NCBI GenBank assembly: GCA_017305815.1
Contig: JAFKJZ010000161.1
Span: 1-13,588 of the forward strand
Reading direction: 5' to 3'
DNA length: 13,588 bases
Origin: Hyphomicrobiales bacterium
GTDB taxonomy: Bacteria > Pseudomonadota > Alphaproteobacteria > Rhizobiales > Kaistiaceae
In this document: positions 7,396 through 13,588 of the stretch, in pieces
How positions within the stretch are numbered: the stretch's first letter is position 1
Layout of the letters: every line of letters starts with the position of its first letter
Position numbers and translations under genes: made by a program
The notes under the pieces: model-generated
What the model saw: only the letters and a program-made list of their open reading frames with translations
What the model was told of the DNA's origin: nothing
Databases searched by the model: none

Positions 7396-7427
7396 GTCCG
7401 GGCGGGTTCGCCTCGATACCGCCGGAC
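7396..7427 (+). other. Leader hairpin before the IMPase-family gene
   Basis: GTCCGG-G-CGG (7396-7405) pairs with CCGCCGGAC (7419-7427), a 9-bp stem with one bulged G and a 13-base loop, ending 21 bases before the ATG. It may be a leader structure or a second terminator arm. Confidence 0.35.
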
Positions 7428-7448
7428 GATGCTGCAGGAGTTTCGCCC

Positions 7449-8243
7449 ATGGCCCGCTCGGCCCTTCTCAACGTCATGGTCAATGCGGTCACCAAGGCCG
7501 GCCGTCCGCTCGCGCGCGACTTCGGCGAGATCGAGAACCTGCAGGTTTCGCTGCGCGGCCCGGCCGATTTCGTTATGGCCGCCGACCGCAAGGCCGGCCA
7601 GGCGCTGATCGCCGAATTGACCAAGGCGCGTCCGGGCTACGGCTTCCTGACCAAGGATCGCGGCGCGCTTGCCGGTACTGACGAGACGCATCGCTGGATC
7701 GTCGATCCGCTCGCCGGCGCGACCAACTTCCTGCACGGCATCCCGGTGTTCGGCGTCTCGCTGGCGCTGGAGCGGGAAGGGCAGATCGTCGCGGCGGTGC
7801 TGTTCAATCCCGTCACCAACGACCTCTACGTCACCGAGCGCGGCACGGGCGTGTTCCTGAACGACCGCCGCCTGCGCGTCGCCGGACGTAGCGCGCTCGC
7901 CGACGCCGTCGTCGCGACCGGCATTCCCCATCTCGGCACGCCGGACCATGCCGGCGCCATCCGCAAGATGCAGGGCGTGATGATCGAAGTGGCCGGCATG
8001 CGCGCCAGCGGTTCGCCGGCGTTCGAGCTTGCCTCCGTCGCCGCCGGCCGTCTCGACGGCTTCTGGCAGGAAGGCCTGCAGCCCTGGGATATCGCGGCTG
8101 GCGCACTGTTCGTGCGCGAGGCGGGCGGCAAGAGCACGGATCTCTGGGGCGGCGAGCGCATGATCGACACCCGGACGATCTGCGCCGGCAACGAGAAGAT
8201 CCAGGGCCGGCTGCTCGCCGCGCTCACCAACGCGCGCGGCTGA
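7449..8243 (+). CDS. Inositol monophosphatase-family protein, probable pseudoenzyme
   Basis: A 264-residue protein, full length for the IMPase/SuhB family, which normally dephosphorylates myo-inositol 1-phosphate with Mg2+. Fold markers are clear: PADFVMAADRKA (38-49), RPGYGFL (61-67), WIVDPLAGATNFLHGIPVFGVSLALE (83-108), and WDIAAGALFVREAGG (213-227). However, the Glu metal ligand of the usual MEERG or TEESG block is Lys69 (TKDRG), and the usual DPLDGTT motif is DPLAGAT, with Ala89 replacing the metal-ligand Asp and Ala91 the Thr that positions the nucleophilic water. Asp86 and Asp214 remain. The frame is intact and the rest well conserved, so loss of phosphatase activity with retention of another role is likely. 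The start has GCAGGAG 8 bases upstream. Confidence 0.9.
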   Translation: MARSALLNVMVNAVTKAGRPLARDFGEIENLQVSLRGPADFVMAADRKAGQALIAELTKARPGYGFLTKDRGALAGTDETHRWIVDPLAGATNFLHGIPVFGVSLALEREGQIVAAVLFNPVTNDLYVTERGTGVFLNDRRLRVAGRSALADAVVATGIPHLGTPDHAGAIRKMQGVMIEVAGMRASGSPAFELASVAAGRLDGFWQEGLQPWDIAAGALFVREAGGKSTDLWGGERMIDTRTICAGNEKIQGRLLAALTNARG

Positions 8244-8332
8244 TACGCCTGACGTTCCGCGCGATGGCTTGAATGCCGTCGCGCTTTCGCCATAAGGCTG
8301 TGGCGTTTTCGGATGCGTTGTTGAAAGCGATC

Positions 8333-9004
8333 ATGGCCAAGAAGAAAAAAGCCCCTCCGCCAGAGCCGTTTGCGCGCCTGTGCCTCGTCACGCCCGCGGG
8401 CCTCGATCCCGAGGCCTTCGCGCCGATGCTGGACGCGGTGCTTAAGGCCGGCGACGTCGCGACGCTGTTCATCGTCTCGGAGACGTCGAACGCGGCCGAG
8501 CTGCAGCGCATTGCCGAGGCGCTTGTGCCGGTGGCGCACGCAAACGGCGTCGCGGCCATCGTGCCGAACGACACCCGCCTGTTCGGCCGCGCGCGCGCCG
8601 ACGGCCTGCATGTCGATACCGGGCTCGCCGATCTCAAGGACGCTGTCGCGGCCCTGCGGCCCGACCATATCGTCGGCGCCGGCGGCGTCACCACCCGGCA
8701 TGATGCGATGCTCGCCGCCGAGACGGACTGCGACTACATCTTCTTTGGCCGTTTCGACGGCGATACCGGCGAGCAGAGCTTCGACAAGGCGTTCGATCTC
8801 GCGGCCTGGTGGTCGGCCGTGTTCGAGATACCGGCGATCGTCATGGGCGGCAGCAGCCTCGCCTCGGTCGAGCCCGCCGTCGACGCGCATGTCGAGTTCG
8901 TGGCGCTGCGCTCGGCGATCTGGAACCATGCCGCCGGCCCCGTCGCCGCCGTCACCGAGGCGAACGCGTTGATCGCCGCCCGCCAGGCCGAAGCGACCGA
9001 ATGA
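8333..9004 (+). CDS. ThiE/TenI-like (thiamine phosphate synthase-fold) protein, probably not a ThiE
   Basis: A 223-residue TIM-barrel protein resembling thiamine-phosphate synthase. Visible barrel elements: RLCLVTP (15-21), TLFIVSE (44-50), AAIVPND (74-80), ADGLHVDTGLADL (89-101), DHIVGAGGVTTRHDAMLAAETDCDYIFFG (111-139), and FVALRSAIW (189-197). The QxRxK-type pyrophosphate motif of true ThiE is replaced by FIVSE, and the GP-x-TxTK loop is missing (FGRFDGDTGEQSF), so synthesis of thiamine phosphate is unlikely. ND at 79-80 and the LHV segment are kept. The start at 8333 is chosen because the protein similarity begins just after it; an in-frame ATG at 8273 would add 20 residues and neither start has a strong ribosome binding site. 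The stop overlaps the next start by 4 bases (ATGA). Confidence 0.75.
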   Translation: MAKKKKAPPPEPFARLCLVTPAGLDPEAFAPMLDAVLKAGDVATLFIVSETSNAAELQRIAEALVPVAHANGVAAIVPNDTRLFGRARADGLHVDTGLADLKDAVAALRPDHIVGAGGVTTRHDAMLAAETDCDYIFFGRFDGDTGEQSFDKAFDLAAWWSAVFEIPAIVMGGSSLASVEPAVDAHVEFVALRSAIWNHAAGPVAAVTEANALIAARQAEATE

Positions 9005-10131
9005 AGCGGAGAGGCGCAATCCCGATGAGAGCCGCGATCCTGGGCGTCGTTCTTGTCGCTGTTGCGCTGCCGGCCCAGGCCGAGAAGGCCGTGTCCGTTC
9101 CGGCCAAGGCTACGCAATCGGCCAAGCAGGCTGCCTCCGACAAGGCGGCGCCGGCGAAGGACGCAGCCGCCGAGAAATCGATCGGCGTCGCGCCGGTGCT
9201 CGATTCGGACGGCACGCTCGGCGTGCCGCCGCCGGCCGCCGGCCTGATGCCGAGCGCCGACGACCTGATCCGCTCCGGCCGGGCTTTGACCGACGAGGGC
9301 GAGGGAGACCTGGCGTTCGGCGCGTTCCAGCGCGGCCTCTACCTCACCGCCTTCCAGATCGCCATGAGCCGGGCGCAGCGCGGCGACGCCATTTCCGCGA
9401 CGCTTGTCGGCCGCCTCTATGGCGAGGGCCTTGGCGTCAAGCAGAACGACAAGGCCGCCGCCGCCTGGTATCAGCAGGGCGCGCTCGGCGGCGATCCCAA
9501 TGCGCAGCTCGCGCTCGGCCTGCTCTATCTCGACGGGCGCGGCGTCAAGAAGGATCGTGCCAAGGCCGCCGACGCTTTCGAGCAAGCGGCCGAATGGAAC
9601 GAGCCGCAGGCGCTCTACAATCTCGGCCTGCTCTATCTCGACGGCACGGCGCGGCCGCGCGATCCGGAAAAGGCGGCTTCGCTGTTCAGCAAGTCGGCCG
9701 GCCAGGGCAATATCGACGCCGAGTTCGCGCTGGCGCAGCTTTATGCGGAAGGCGAGGGCGTGCTGCTCGACGACGGCATCGCGACCATGTGGATGGCCAA
9801 GGCGGCCAAGGCAGGCCATCTCGACGCTGCGGTCGAATATGGCATCCGCCTGTTCAACGGCATCGGCACCCATAAGGATATCATCGCCGCGGCGGGCTGG
9901 TTCCAGCGCGCCGCCGCGGCCGGCAATCCGATTGGCCAGAATCGCTATGCGCGGGTCCTTGCCAGCGGCATGGGCGCCGACCCCGATCCGGTCGCGGCGG
10001 CGAAATGGCACCTGATCGCCGAGAAGCGCGGCGCCAAGGACGAATGGCTCGACGAATTCGTCGAGAAGCTGCCCGAGAGCCAGCGCAAGGCCGCCGAGAT
10101 CGCAGCGGAACGCTGGCCTGCCGGCCACTGA
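9001..10131 (+). CDS. Exported Sel1-repeat (TPR-like) protein
   Basis: A 376-residue protein with an N-terminal Sec signal peptide (basic KRR, hydrophobic AAILGVVLVAVAL, cleavage after AQA near residue 27), an Ala/Lys-rich linker (30-58), and about six Sel1-like repeats between residues 129 and 343 with the pattern A-LG-LY--G-GV--D--KAA-WF--AA--G. Sel1 repeats are scaffolds for protein-protein contacts, often in envelope or signalling processes; the partner here is unknown. The first ATG overlaps the previous stop (ATGA), indicating translational coupling. An internal ATG at 9025 has GGAGAGG 10 bases upstream and would still leave a signal peptide, so it is a serious alternative start. The protein should be periplasmic. 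It is the last gene of the unit. Confidence 0.88.
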   Translation: MKRRGAIPMRAAILGVVLVAVALPAQAEKAVSVPAKATQSAKQAASDKAAPAKDAAAEKSIGVAPVLDSDGTLGVPPPAAGLMPSADDLIRSGRALTDEGEGDLAFGAFQRGLYLTAFQIAMSRAQRGDAISATLVGRLYGEGLGVKQNDKAAAAWYQQGALGGDPNAQLALGLLYLDGRGVKKDRAKAADAFEQAAEWNEPQALYNLGLLYLDGTARPRDPEKAASLFSKSAGQGNIDAEFALAQLYAEGEGVLLDDGIATMWMAKAAKAGHLDAAVEYGIRLFNGIGTHKDIIAAAGWFQRAAAAGNPIGQNRYARVLASGMGADPDPVAAAKWHLIAEKRGAKDEWLDEFVEKLPESQRKAAEIAAERWPAGH

Positions 10132-10155
10132 GCCGACTTTATTTCAAGCCTTCTT

Positions 10156-10172
10156 GCCCCTATAAGCGGGGC
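10156..10172 (+). promoter_or_regulatory. Promoter candidate for yebC in a GCCCC-N7-GGGGC palindrome
   Basis: GCCCC-TATAAGC-GGGGC puts a -10-like CTATAA (10160-10165) in the centre of a 5-bp inverted repeat. The matching -35 position (10137-10142, CTTTAT) is poor. A transcript would start near 10172. The layout is the same as at the 6S RNA promoter. Confidence 0.45.
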
Positions 10173-10176
10173 GATC

Positions 10177-10190
10177 GCGCGGCGCCGCGC
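10177..10190. other. 14-bp perfect GC palindrome in the yebC leader
   Basis: GCGCGGCGCCGCGC is fully self-complementary and lies 30 bases before the yebC start codon, just after the likely transcript start. In GC-rich DNA such palindromes arise easily, so function is uncertain. Confidence 0.3.
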
Positions 10191-10219
10191 CGCCCATTTG
10201 CTTCAATAGGACGCCCCAG

Positions 10220-10969
10220 ATGGCCGGACATTCCCAATTCAAGAACATCATGCACCGCAAGGGTGCGGCCGACGCCAAGCGGTCCAAGCTGTTCGCCAAG
10301 CTGGCGCGCGAAATCACCGTCGCCGCGAAGCTCGGCCTGCCGGATCCCAAGATGAACGCCCGCCTGCGCCTCGCCATCCAGAATGCGCGCGCGGAAAACA
10401 TGCCGAAGGATAACGTCGACCGCGCCATCAAGAAGGCGTCCGGCTCCGACAGCGAGAACTATGACGAGATCCGCTACGAGGGCTACGGCCCCGGTGGCAT
10501 CGCCGTCGTCGTCGAGGCGCTGACCGACAACAAGAACCGCACGGCGAGCGCGGTGCGCTCCTACTTCACCCGCTCCGGCGGTGCGCTCGGCGAAACCGGC
10601 GCCGTCTCGTTCATGTTCGATCACGTCGGCCAGATCGTCTACAAGCCCGAAGCCGGCTCCGCCGACAAGGTGCTCGACGCCGCGATCGAGGCAGGCGCCG
10701 ACGACGTGCAGAGCAACGAGGATGGCCACGAGATCATCACCTCCTTCGAGACCCTCGGCGATGTCGCCAAGGCGCTCGAGGAGACGCTCGGCGAACCCGA
10801 GTCCGTCAAGGCGATCTGGAAGCCGCAGAACCTCGTGCCGGTCGACGAGGAGAAGGCCGTCGGCGTGATGAAGCTGATCGACGCGCTCGACGACGATGAC
10901 GACGTCCAGAACGTCTACACCAACTTCGAAGTCTCCGACGAAGTCATGCAGAAGCTGACCGCCGCCTGA
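10220..10969 (+). CDS. yebC: YebC/PmpR/TACO1-family protein
   Basis: A 249-residue protein of the YebC family, standard length. The N-terminus [25 protein letters not shown] is the invariant opening of the family, followed by [63 protein letters not shown], and [15 protein letters not shown]. Members have been described as transcriptional regulators (PmpR) and, as mitochondrial TACO1 and more recent bacterial work suggest, as ribosome-associated translation factors. AGGA lies 8 bases upstream of the ATG. It is a cytoplasmic protein. In many bacteria yebC lies just upstream of ruvC; here one exported-protein gene separates them. The acidic DDDDD-type stretch near residues 217-221 is within the usual C-terminal domain. 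Confidence 0.96.
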   Translation: MAGHSQFKNIMHRKGAADAKRSKLFAKLAREITVAAKLGLPDPKMNARLRLAIQNARAENMPKDNVDRAIKKASGSDSENYDEIRYEGYGPGGIAVVVEALTDNKNRTASAVRSYFTRSGGALGETGAVSFMFDHVGQIVYKPEAGSADKVLDAAIEAGADDVQSNEDGHEIITSFETLGDVAKALEETLGEPESVKAIWKPQNLVPVDEEKAVGVMKLIDALDDDDDVQNVYTNFEVSDEVMQKLTAA

Positions 10970-10985
10970 GGCTCCTTCGATATGG

Positions 10986-11024
10986 CCGGCCCGCCACGCG
11001 CGGGCCGGTTGCCGCCTTTGCGGC
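10986..11024 (+). terminator. Tandem GC hairpins after yebC, possible terminator
   Basis: CCGGCCCG (10986-10993) pairs perfectly with CGGGCCGG (11001-11008), 8 bp, and TTGCCGCCTTTGC follows. A second stem, GCCGC-CTTT-GCGGC (11011-11024), comes right after. There is no long T-run, so termination strength is uncertain. Confidence 0.5.
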
Positions 11025-11103
11025 AGCGCGCTCGACAGCGCGCCGATGCGCCCTAGTTGCTCCTTCCGATGGCCATGTCGGCCGTCCCGCCCCGGAGCGA
11101 CCC

Positions 11104-11709
11104 ATGCGCCTTCTCCCCGCTGTTACCGCCGGCTTCCTTCTGATCTTCGGCTCCCTCGCCGCGCAGGCGCAGCAGGCGGCAATGCCCGACCGCGTCGGTG
11201 GCACGGTCGTGAGCTTCGCCGGCGACATGCTGACGATGAAGACCGGCGACGGTCAGACCGAGACGGTGCGCGTTCCGCCCACCGTCAACGTCACCGCCTT
11301 GCAGAACCGCAAGCTCAGCGACATCAAGGCCGGCGATTTCGTCGGCTCCGCCGCCGTGAAGGGGCCTGACGGCAAGCTGCACGCGCAGGAAGTGCATATC
11401 TTCGCCGAGAGCATGCGCGGCACGGGCGAGGGACAGCGGCCGATGTCGGGCGTCAACCGCTCGATGACCAACGCCACCGTCACCACCGTGATCGCCGACC
11501 CGAAGGGCCAGACCCTGCGCCTGACCTACAAGGGCGGCGAGCAGGACATCGAGGTGGGGCCGGACGCCCGCATCGTTGCCATCGTCCCGGGTGACCGCTC
11601 GCTGCTGAAGCCGGGCGCCGCCGTCTCCGCCTTCGTCGTCAAGGGCGCCGACGGCAATCTGTCGGCCCGCGCCGTGCAGGCGGAAAAGGACGGCGTCAAG
11701 CCGCTCTAG
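11104..11709 (+). CDS. Small exported protein with two related halves (DUF5666-like)
   Basis: A 201-residue protein of unknown function. A signal peptide is clear: MRLLPAVTAGFLLIFGSLAAQAQ with cleavage after AQA near residue 23, so the mature protein should be periplasmic. Two similar modules follow. Module 1 (about 30-102) has GTVVSFAGDMLTMKT, IKAGDFV, AVKGPDGKLHAQEV; module 2 (about 123-195) has ATVTTV...GQTLRLTYKG, LKPGAAV, VVKGADGNLSARAV. The repeated pattern of short strands ending in VKG-DG-L-A--V is like DUF5666-type OB-fold domains, a tentative comparison made without a search. No Cys or obvious catalytic residues. GGAG lies 6 bases upstream of the ATG. It stands alone between yebC and the SOS-controlled ruv genes. 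Confidence 0.82.
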   Translation: MRLLPAVTAGFLLIFGSLAAQAQQAAMPDRVGGTVVSFAGDMLTMKTGDGQTETVRVPPTVNVTALQNRKLSDIKAGDFVGSAAVKGPDGKLHAQEVHIFAESMRGTGEGQRPMSGVNRSMTNATVTTVIADPKGQTLRLTYKGGEQDIEVGPDARIVAIVPGDRSLLKPGAAVSAFVVKGADGNLSARAVQAEKDGVKPL

Positions 11710-11750
11710 GCGCCTCCGCCGGGCGACCGCGTGTCTCGTCGGCTACCGAT

Positions 11751-11765
11751 GTTCCCCGAATGTTC
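11751..11765 (+). promoter_or_regulatory. LexA binding site (SOS box) of the ruv operon
   Basis: GTTC-CCCGAAT-GTTC is an exact match to the alphaproteobacterial LexA consensus GTTC-N7-GTTC. It lies 35 bases before the ruvC start codon and would overlap its promoter, so the ruv genes are expected to be induced by DNA damage. Confidence 0.85.
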
Positions 11766-11800
11766 TTCACAAGCGGGCGAGGGTCGGCTAGGCCTTTGGC

Positions 11801-12310
11801 ATGACACATACGATTCGCATCATCGGCATCGACCCGGGGCTCCGCCGCACCGGCTGGGGTGTTGTCGACAGCCGCGGCAATGCGCTTTCCTTCGTCGCCT
11901 CCGGCACGGTCAAGGCACAGCTCGACGGCGAACTGGCGCACCGGCTGGTGACGCTGCATGCGGGCCTGACGGAAGTCATGCAGCAGTTCAAGCCGGACGA
12001 GGCGGCGGTCGAGCAGACCTTCGTCAACAAGGACGCGGGCGCGACGCTGAAGCTTGGCCATGCGCGCGGCATCGCGCTGCTGGTGCCGGCGCTCGCCGGT
12101 CTTTCGGTCGCCGAATATTCGCCGAACGCGGTCAAGAAGACGATCGTCGGCGCCGGCCATGCCGGCAAGGAGCAGATCCGCATGATGGTGAAGGTGCTGC
12201 TGCCCAAGGCCGAATTTGACGGGGACGACGCGGCGGATGCGCTCGGCATCGCCATCTGCCACGCTCATCACCGCGTCTCGCTCGCCCGTATGATGCGGGC
12301 GGCGGGGTAG
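11801..12310 (+). CDS. ruvC: Holliday junction endonuclease RuvC
   Basis: A 169-residue RuvC that resolves Holliday junctions by paired nicks, acting with RuvA and RuvB. The RNase H-like active site is complete: Asp11 (IIGIDPG), Glu71 ([11 protein letters not shown]), and Asp143 and Asp146 ([11 protein letters not shown]). The aromatic Phe74, matching Phe69 of the E. coli enzyme, and the DNA-binding segment [16 protein letters not shown] are present. The ATG at 11801 gives the normal N-terminus [13 protein letters not shown]; only a weak AGG precedes it by 8 bases. A LexA box lies directly upstream. ruvA follows after 74 bases. Confidence 0.97.
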   Translation: MTHTIRIIGIDPGLRRTGWGVVDSRGNALSFVASGTVKAQLDGELAHRLVTLHAGLTEVMQQFKPDEAAVEQTFVNKDAGATLKLGHARGIALLVPALAGLSVAEYSPNAVKKTIVGAGHAGKEQIRMMVKVLLPKAEFDGDDAADALGIAICHAHHRVSLARMMRAAG

Positions 12311-12384
12311 TTCGTCTCGACGCAGGATCCGATCCGGTGGGCTCGCCGCCTTACGGGTCGCCGTTTTCGGAGGCTGGGGAAAGC

Positions 12385-13002
12385 ATGATCGGCAAGCTCA
12401 AGGGGATCGTCGATTCGTTCGGCGATGACTGGGTGATCCTGGATGTCGGCGGCGTCGGCTATCTGGTGCATTGCTCGACCCGCACCCTGCAGGGCCTGCC
12501 CGCGCCGGGCGAGGCGGCCCAACTCGCCATCGAGACCTATGTGCGCGAGGACATGATCAAGCTGTTCGGCTTCGGCGCCGATGTCGAGCGCGAGTGGTTC
12601 CGCCTGCTGATGACCGTGCAGGGCATCGGCTCAAAGGTGGCGCTCGCCATTCTCGGCATCCTGAAGCCGGCCGACCTCGCCAACGCGATCGCCCTGCAGG
12701 ACAAGGCGCAGATCTCGCGCGCGCCGGGCGTCGGGCCGAAGGTGGCGGCTCGCGTCATCGCCGAGCTCAAGGACAAGGCGCCGGCCTTCTCGACCGCCGA
12801 CCCGACCTTCGTCGCCCTGCAGGAAGAACTGCACGACAAGCGCGCGCCGCAGGCGGTGGCCGATGCCGTCTCGGCGCTGACCAATCTCGGCTATGCCCAG
12901 CTGCAGGCGAGCGCCGCGGTGGCCGCGGCGGCGCGTTCGGCCGGCGAGGCGGCGACGACCGAAACGCTGATCCGCCTCGGCCTCAAGGAACTGGCGCGAT
13001 GA
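12385..13002 (+). CDS. ruvA: Holliday junction branch migration protein RuvA
   Basis: A 205-residue RuvA, the tetrameric junction-binding subunit that loads RuvB and drives branch migration. Domain I (1-63) begins [26 protein letters not shown] and ends [13 protein letters not shown]. Domain II has two helix-hairpin-helix motifs, [14 protein letters not shown] (77-90) and [16 protein letters not shown] (113-128). After an Ala-rich linker, domain III (from about 153) contains [10 protein letters not shown] and [11 protein letters not shown], which contacts RuvB. The start at 12385 matches the family, with GGGGA 4 bases upstream and GGAGG at 12369-12373; an ATG 48 bases earlier would add an unrelated tail. 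All motifs are intact. Confidence 0.96.
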   Translation: MIGKLKGIVDSFGDDWVILDVGGVGYLVHCSTRTLQGLPAPGEAAQLAIETYVREDMIKLFGFGADVEREWFRLLMTVQGIGSKVALAILGILKPADLANAIALQDKAQISRAPGVGPKVAARVIAELKDKAPAFSTADPTFVALQEELHDKRAPQAVADAVSALTNLGYAQLQASAAVAAAARSAGEAATTETLIRLGLKELAR

Positions 13003-13030
13003 TCCGGACCGTCGCGGGGAGGGGGCTGCC

Positions 13031-13501
13031 GTGACCGGGATCCGCGCGGCGCTCGCCCGGCGCTGGCCGACCATCGTGATCTTCATGCTGCTGGGACCGT
13101 TCCTCTTCATGCTTTTCGACATGGCCTTCGAGCAGATGAGCCAGGATCCGGGGCTGACGCTTGCCCGTCTCGGCAACTGGATCGCCGAGGATGTCTTCTT
13201 CGTGCCCCGCTTCGTCTTCATGCTCGGCGCGTTGCCGGCGGCGGTCGTCGGCGCTCTGGTCGCCTGGCGCGATTCGCGCGGGCTCGCCTCTGGCCGCTGG
13301 ATCGGCGGTCTCTCGGCCGGTTTCGGGATCGTCATCGGAATTTTCTTCGCCCGGAACCTCTTCATCTTCACGCCGCCGCCCTTGGGTGCTCAGCTGGCGA
13401 TCGGGGCGCGGGCTTTCGTCAGCGTGGTCCTTGCCGGCTTCCTCTGCTACGGACTGAGCCGACCATTCGCGCGGCCGCTGTTGTCGCAGGAGGAACGATG
13501 A
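13031..13501 (+). CDS. Four-helix membrane protein inside the ruv operon
   Basis: A 156-residue integral membrane protein I do not recognise. Four hydrophobic segments are visible: about 13-33 (PTIVIFMLLGPFLFMLFDMAF), 55-79, 90-113 and 120-142. The first loop (34-54) is polar, and the basic N-terminus (RAALARRW) suggests it faces the cytoplasm. It has no signal peptide and no known catalytic motif. The GTG start at 13031 has GGAGG 8 bases upstream. It lies 28 bases after ruvA, and its stop overlaps the ruvB start by 4 bases (ATGA), so it is transcribed under LexA control with ruvCAB and coupled to ruvB. A role in DNA damage response is inference from position only. Confidence 0.85.
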   Translation: MTGIRAALARRWPTIVIFMLLGPFLFMLFDMAFEQMSQDPGLTLARLGNWIAEDVFFVPRFVFMLGALPAAVVGALVAWRDSRGLASGRWIGGLSAGFGIVIGIFFARNLFIFTPPPLGAQLAIGARAFVSVVLAGFLCYGLSRPFARPLLSQEER

Positions 13502-13588
13502 GCGACGGCCGCCTGATAGATCCGGAAATGCAGAGCGAGGATTTCGACCGCACGCTGCGGCCGCAGGTGCTCGCCGATTTCGTCGGCC
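13498..13588 (+). CDS. ruvB: Holliday junction helicase RuvB (N-terminal fragment)
   Basis: The first 30 codons of ruvB, cut by the right edge. The N-terminus MSDGRLIDPEMQSEDFDRTL is followed by RPQVLADFVG; the LRPQ-L-DF-G block is diagnostic for RuvB, the AAA+ motor of branch migration. The Walker motifs lie outside the window. AGGAGG (13488-13493) gives a strong ribosome binding site 4 bases before the ATG, and the start overlaps the stop of the membrane protein gene. Confidence 0.93.
   Translation, partial: MSDGRLIDPEMQSEDFDRTLRPQVLADFVG

Noticed and set aside
8288..8309. Possible terminator between IMPase-family and ThiE-like genes
   Set aside because: The stem is only 5 bp with an 8-base loop and four T residues; too weak to call.
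8273..8332. Upstream ATG start for the ThiE-like protein
   Set aside because: The extra 20 residues show no similarity to the family and a small CGCCA...TGGCG hairpin followed by TTTT lies inside them; kept as an alternative only.
8339..8352. A-rich lysine run at the start of the ThiE-like gene as a programmed frameshift site
   Set aside because: Other frames give no sensible product and there is no stimulatory structure; it simply encodes Lys residues.
8734..10128. 464-codon minus-strand frame opposite the Sel1 gene
   Set aside because: The plus-strand frame has a signal peptide and clear Sel1 repeats; the antisense frame is a shadow.

Overview
The window is GC-rich chromosomal DNA. Gene content, the SOS box type and several family signatures point to an alphaproteobacterium, most likely of the order Hyphomicrobiales (Rhizobiales). 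No genus can be named from the sequence. I see no mobile elements, CRISPR arrays, tRNA or rRNA genes.

Left part (1-4685, minus strand): a central carbon block read right to left: transketolase (tkt), glyceraldehyde-3-phosphate dehydrogenase (gap), phosphoglycerate kinase (pgk), then the first 23 codons of a class I fructose-bisphosphate aldolase running off the edge. Hairpins or terminators separate tkt/gap, gap/pgk and pgk/aldolase. The pgk-aldolase spacer holds two perfect palindromes that look like operators.

Middle (4700-7336, plus strand): a divergent promoter region, then a small coiled-coil protein (DUF4164-like), zapA (cell division), 6S RNA (ssrS), 5-formyltetrahydrofolate cyclo-ligase and a YmdB-type metallophosphoesterase. 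zapA - 6S - cyclo-ligase is the classic neighbourhood of 6S RNA. A terminator-like hairpin closes the unit.

Next (7449-10131, plus strand): an inositol monophosphatase-family protein whose metal-binding residues are replaced, a ThiE/TenI-fold protein lacking most ThiE catalytic motifs, and an exported Sel1-repeat protein whose start overlaps the preceding stop by 4 bases. Two probable pseudoenzymes in a row are the most unusual part of the window.

Right part (10220-13588, plus strand): yebC, a small exported protein with two related halves, then ruvC - ruvA - a four-helix membrane protein - ruvB (cut by the edge). A perfect alphaproteobacterial LexA box (GTTC-N7-GTTC) lies in front of ruvC. 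The -10-like elements before 6S RNA and before yebC sit in the same C4-N7-G4 palindrome, which may be a shared promoter architecture.
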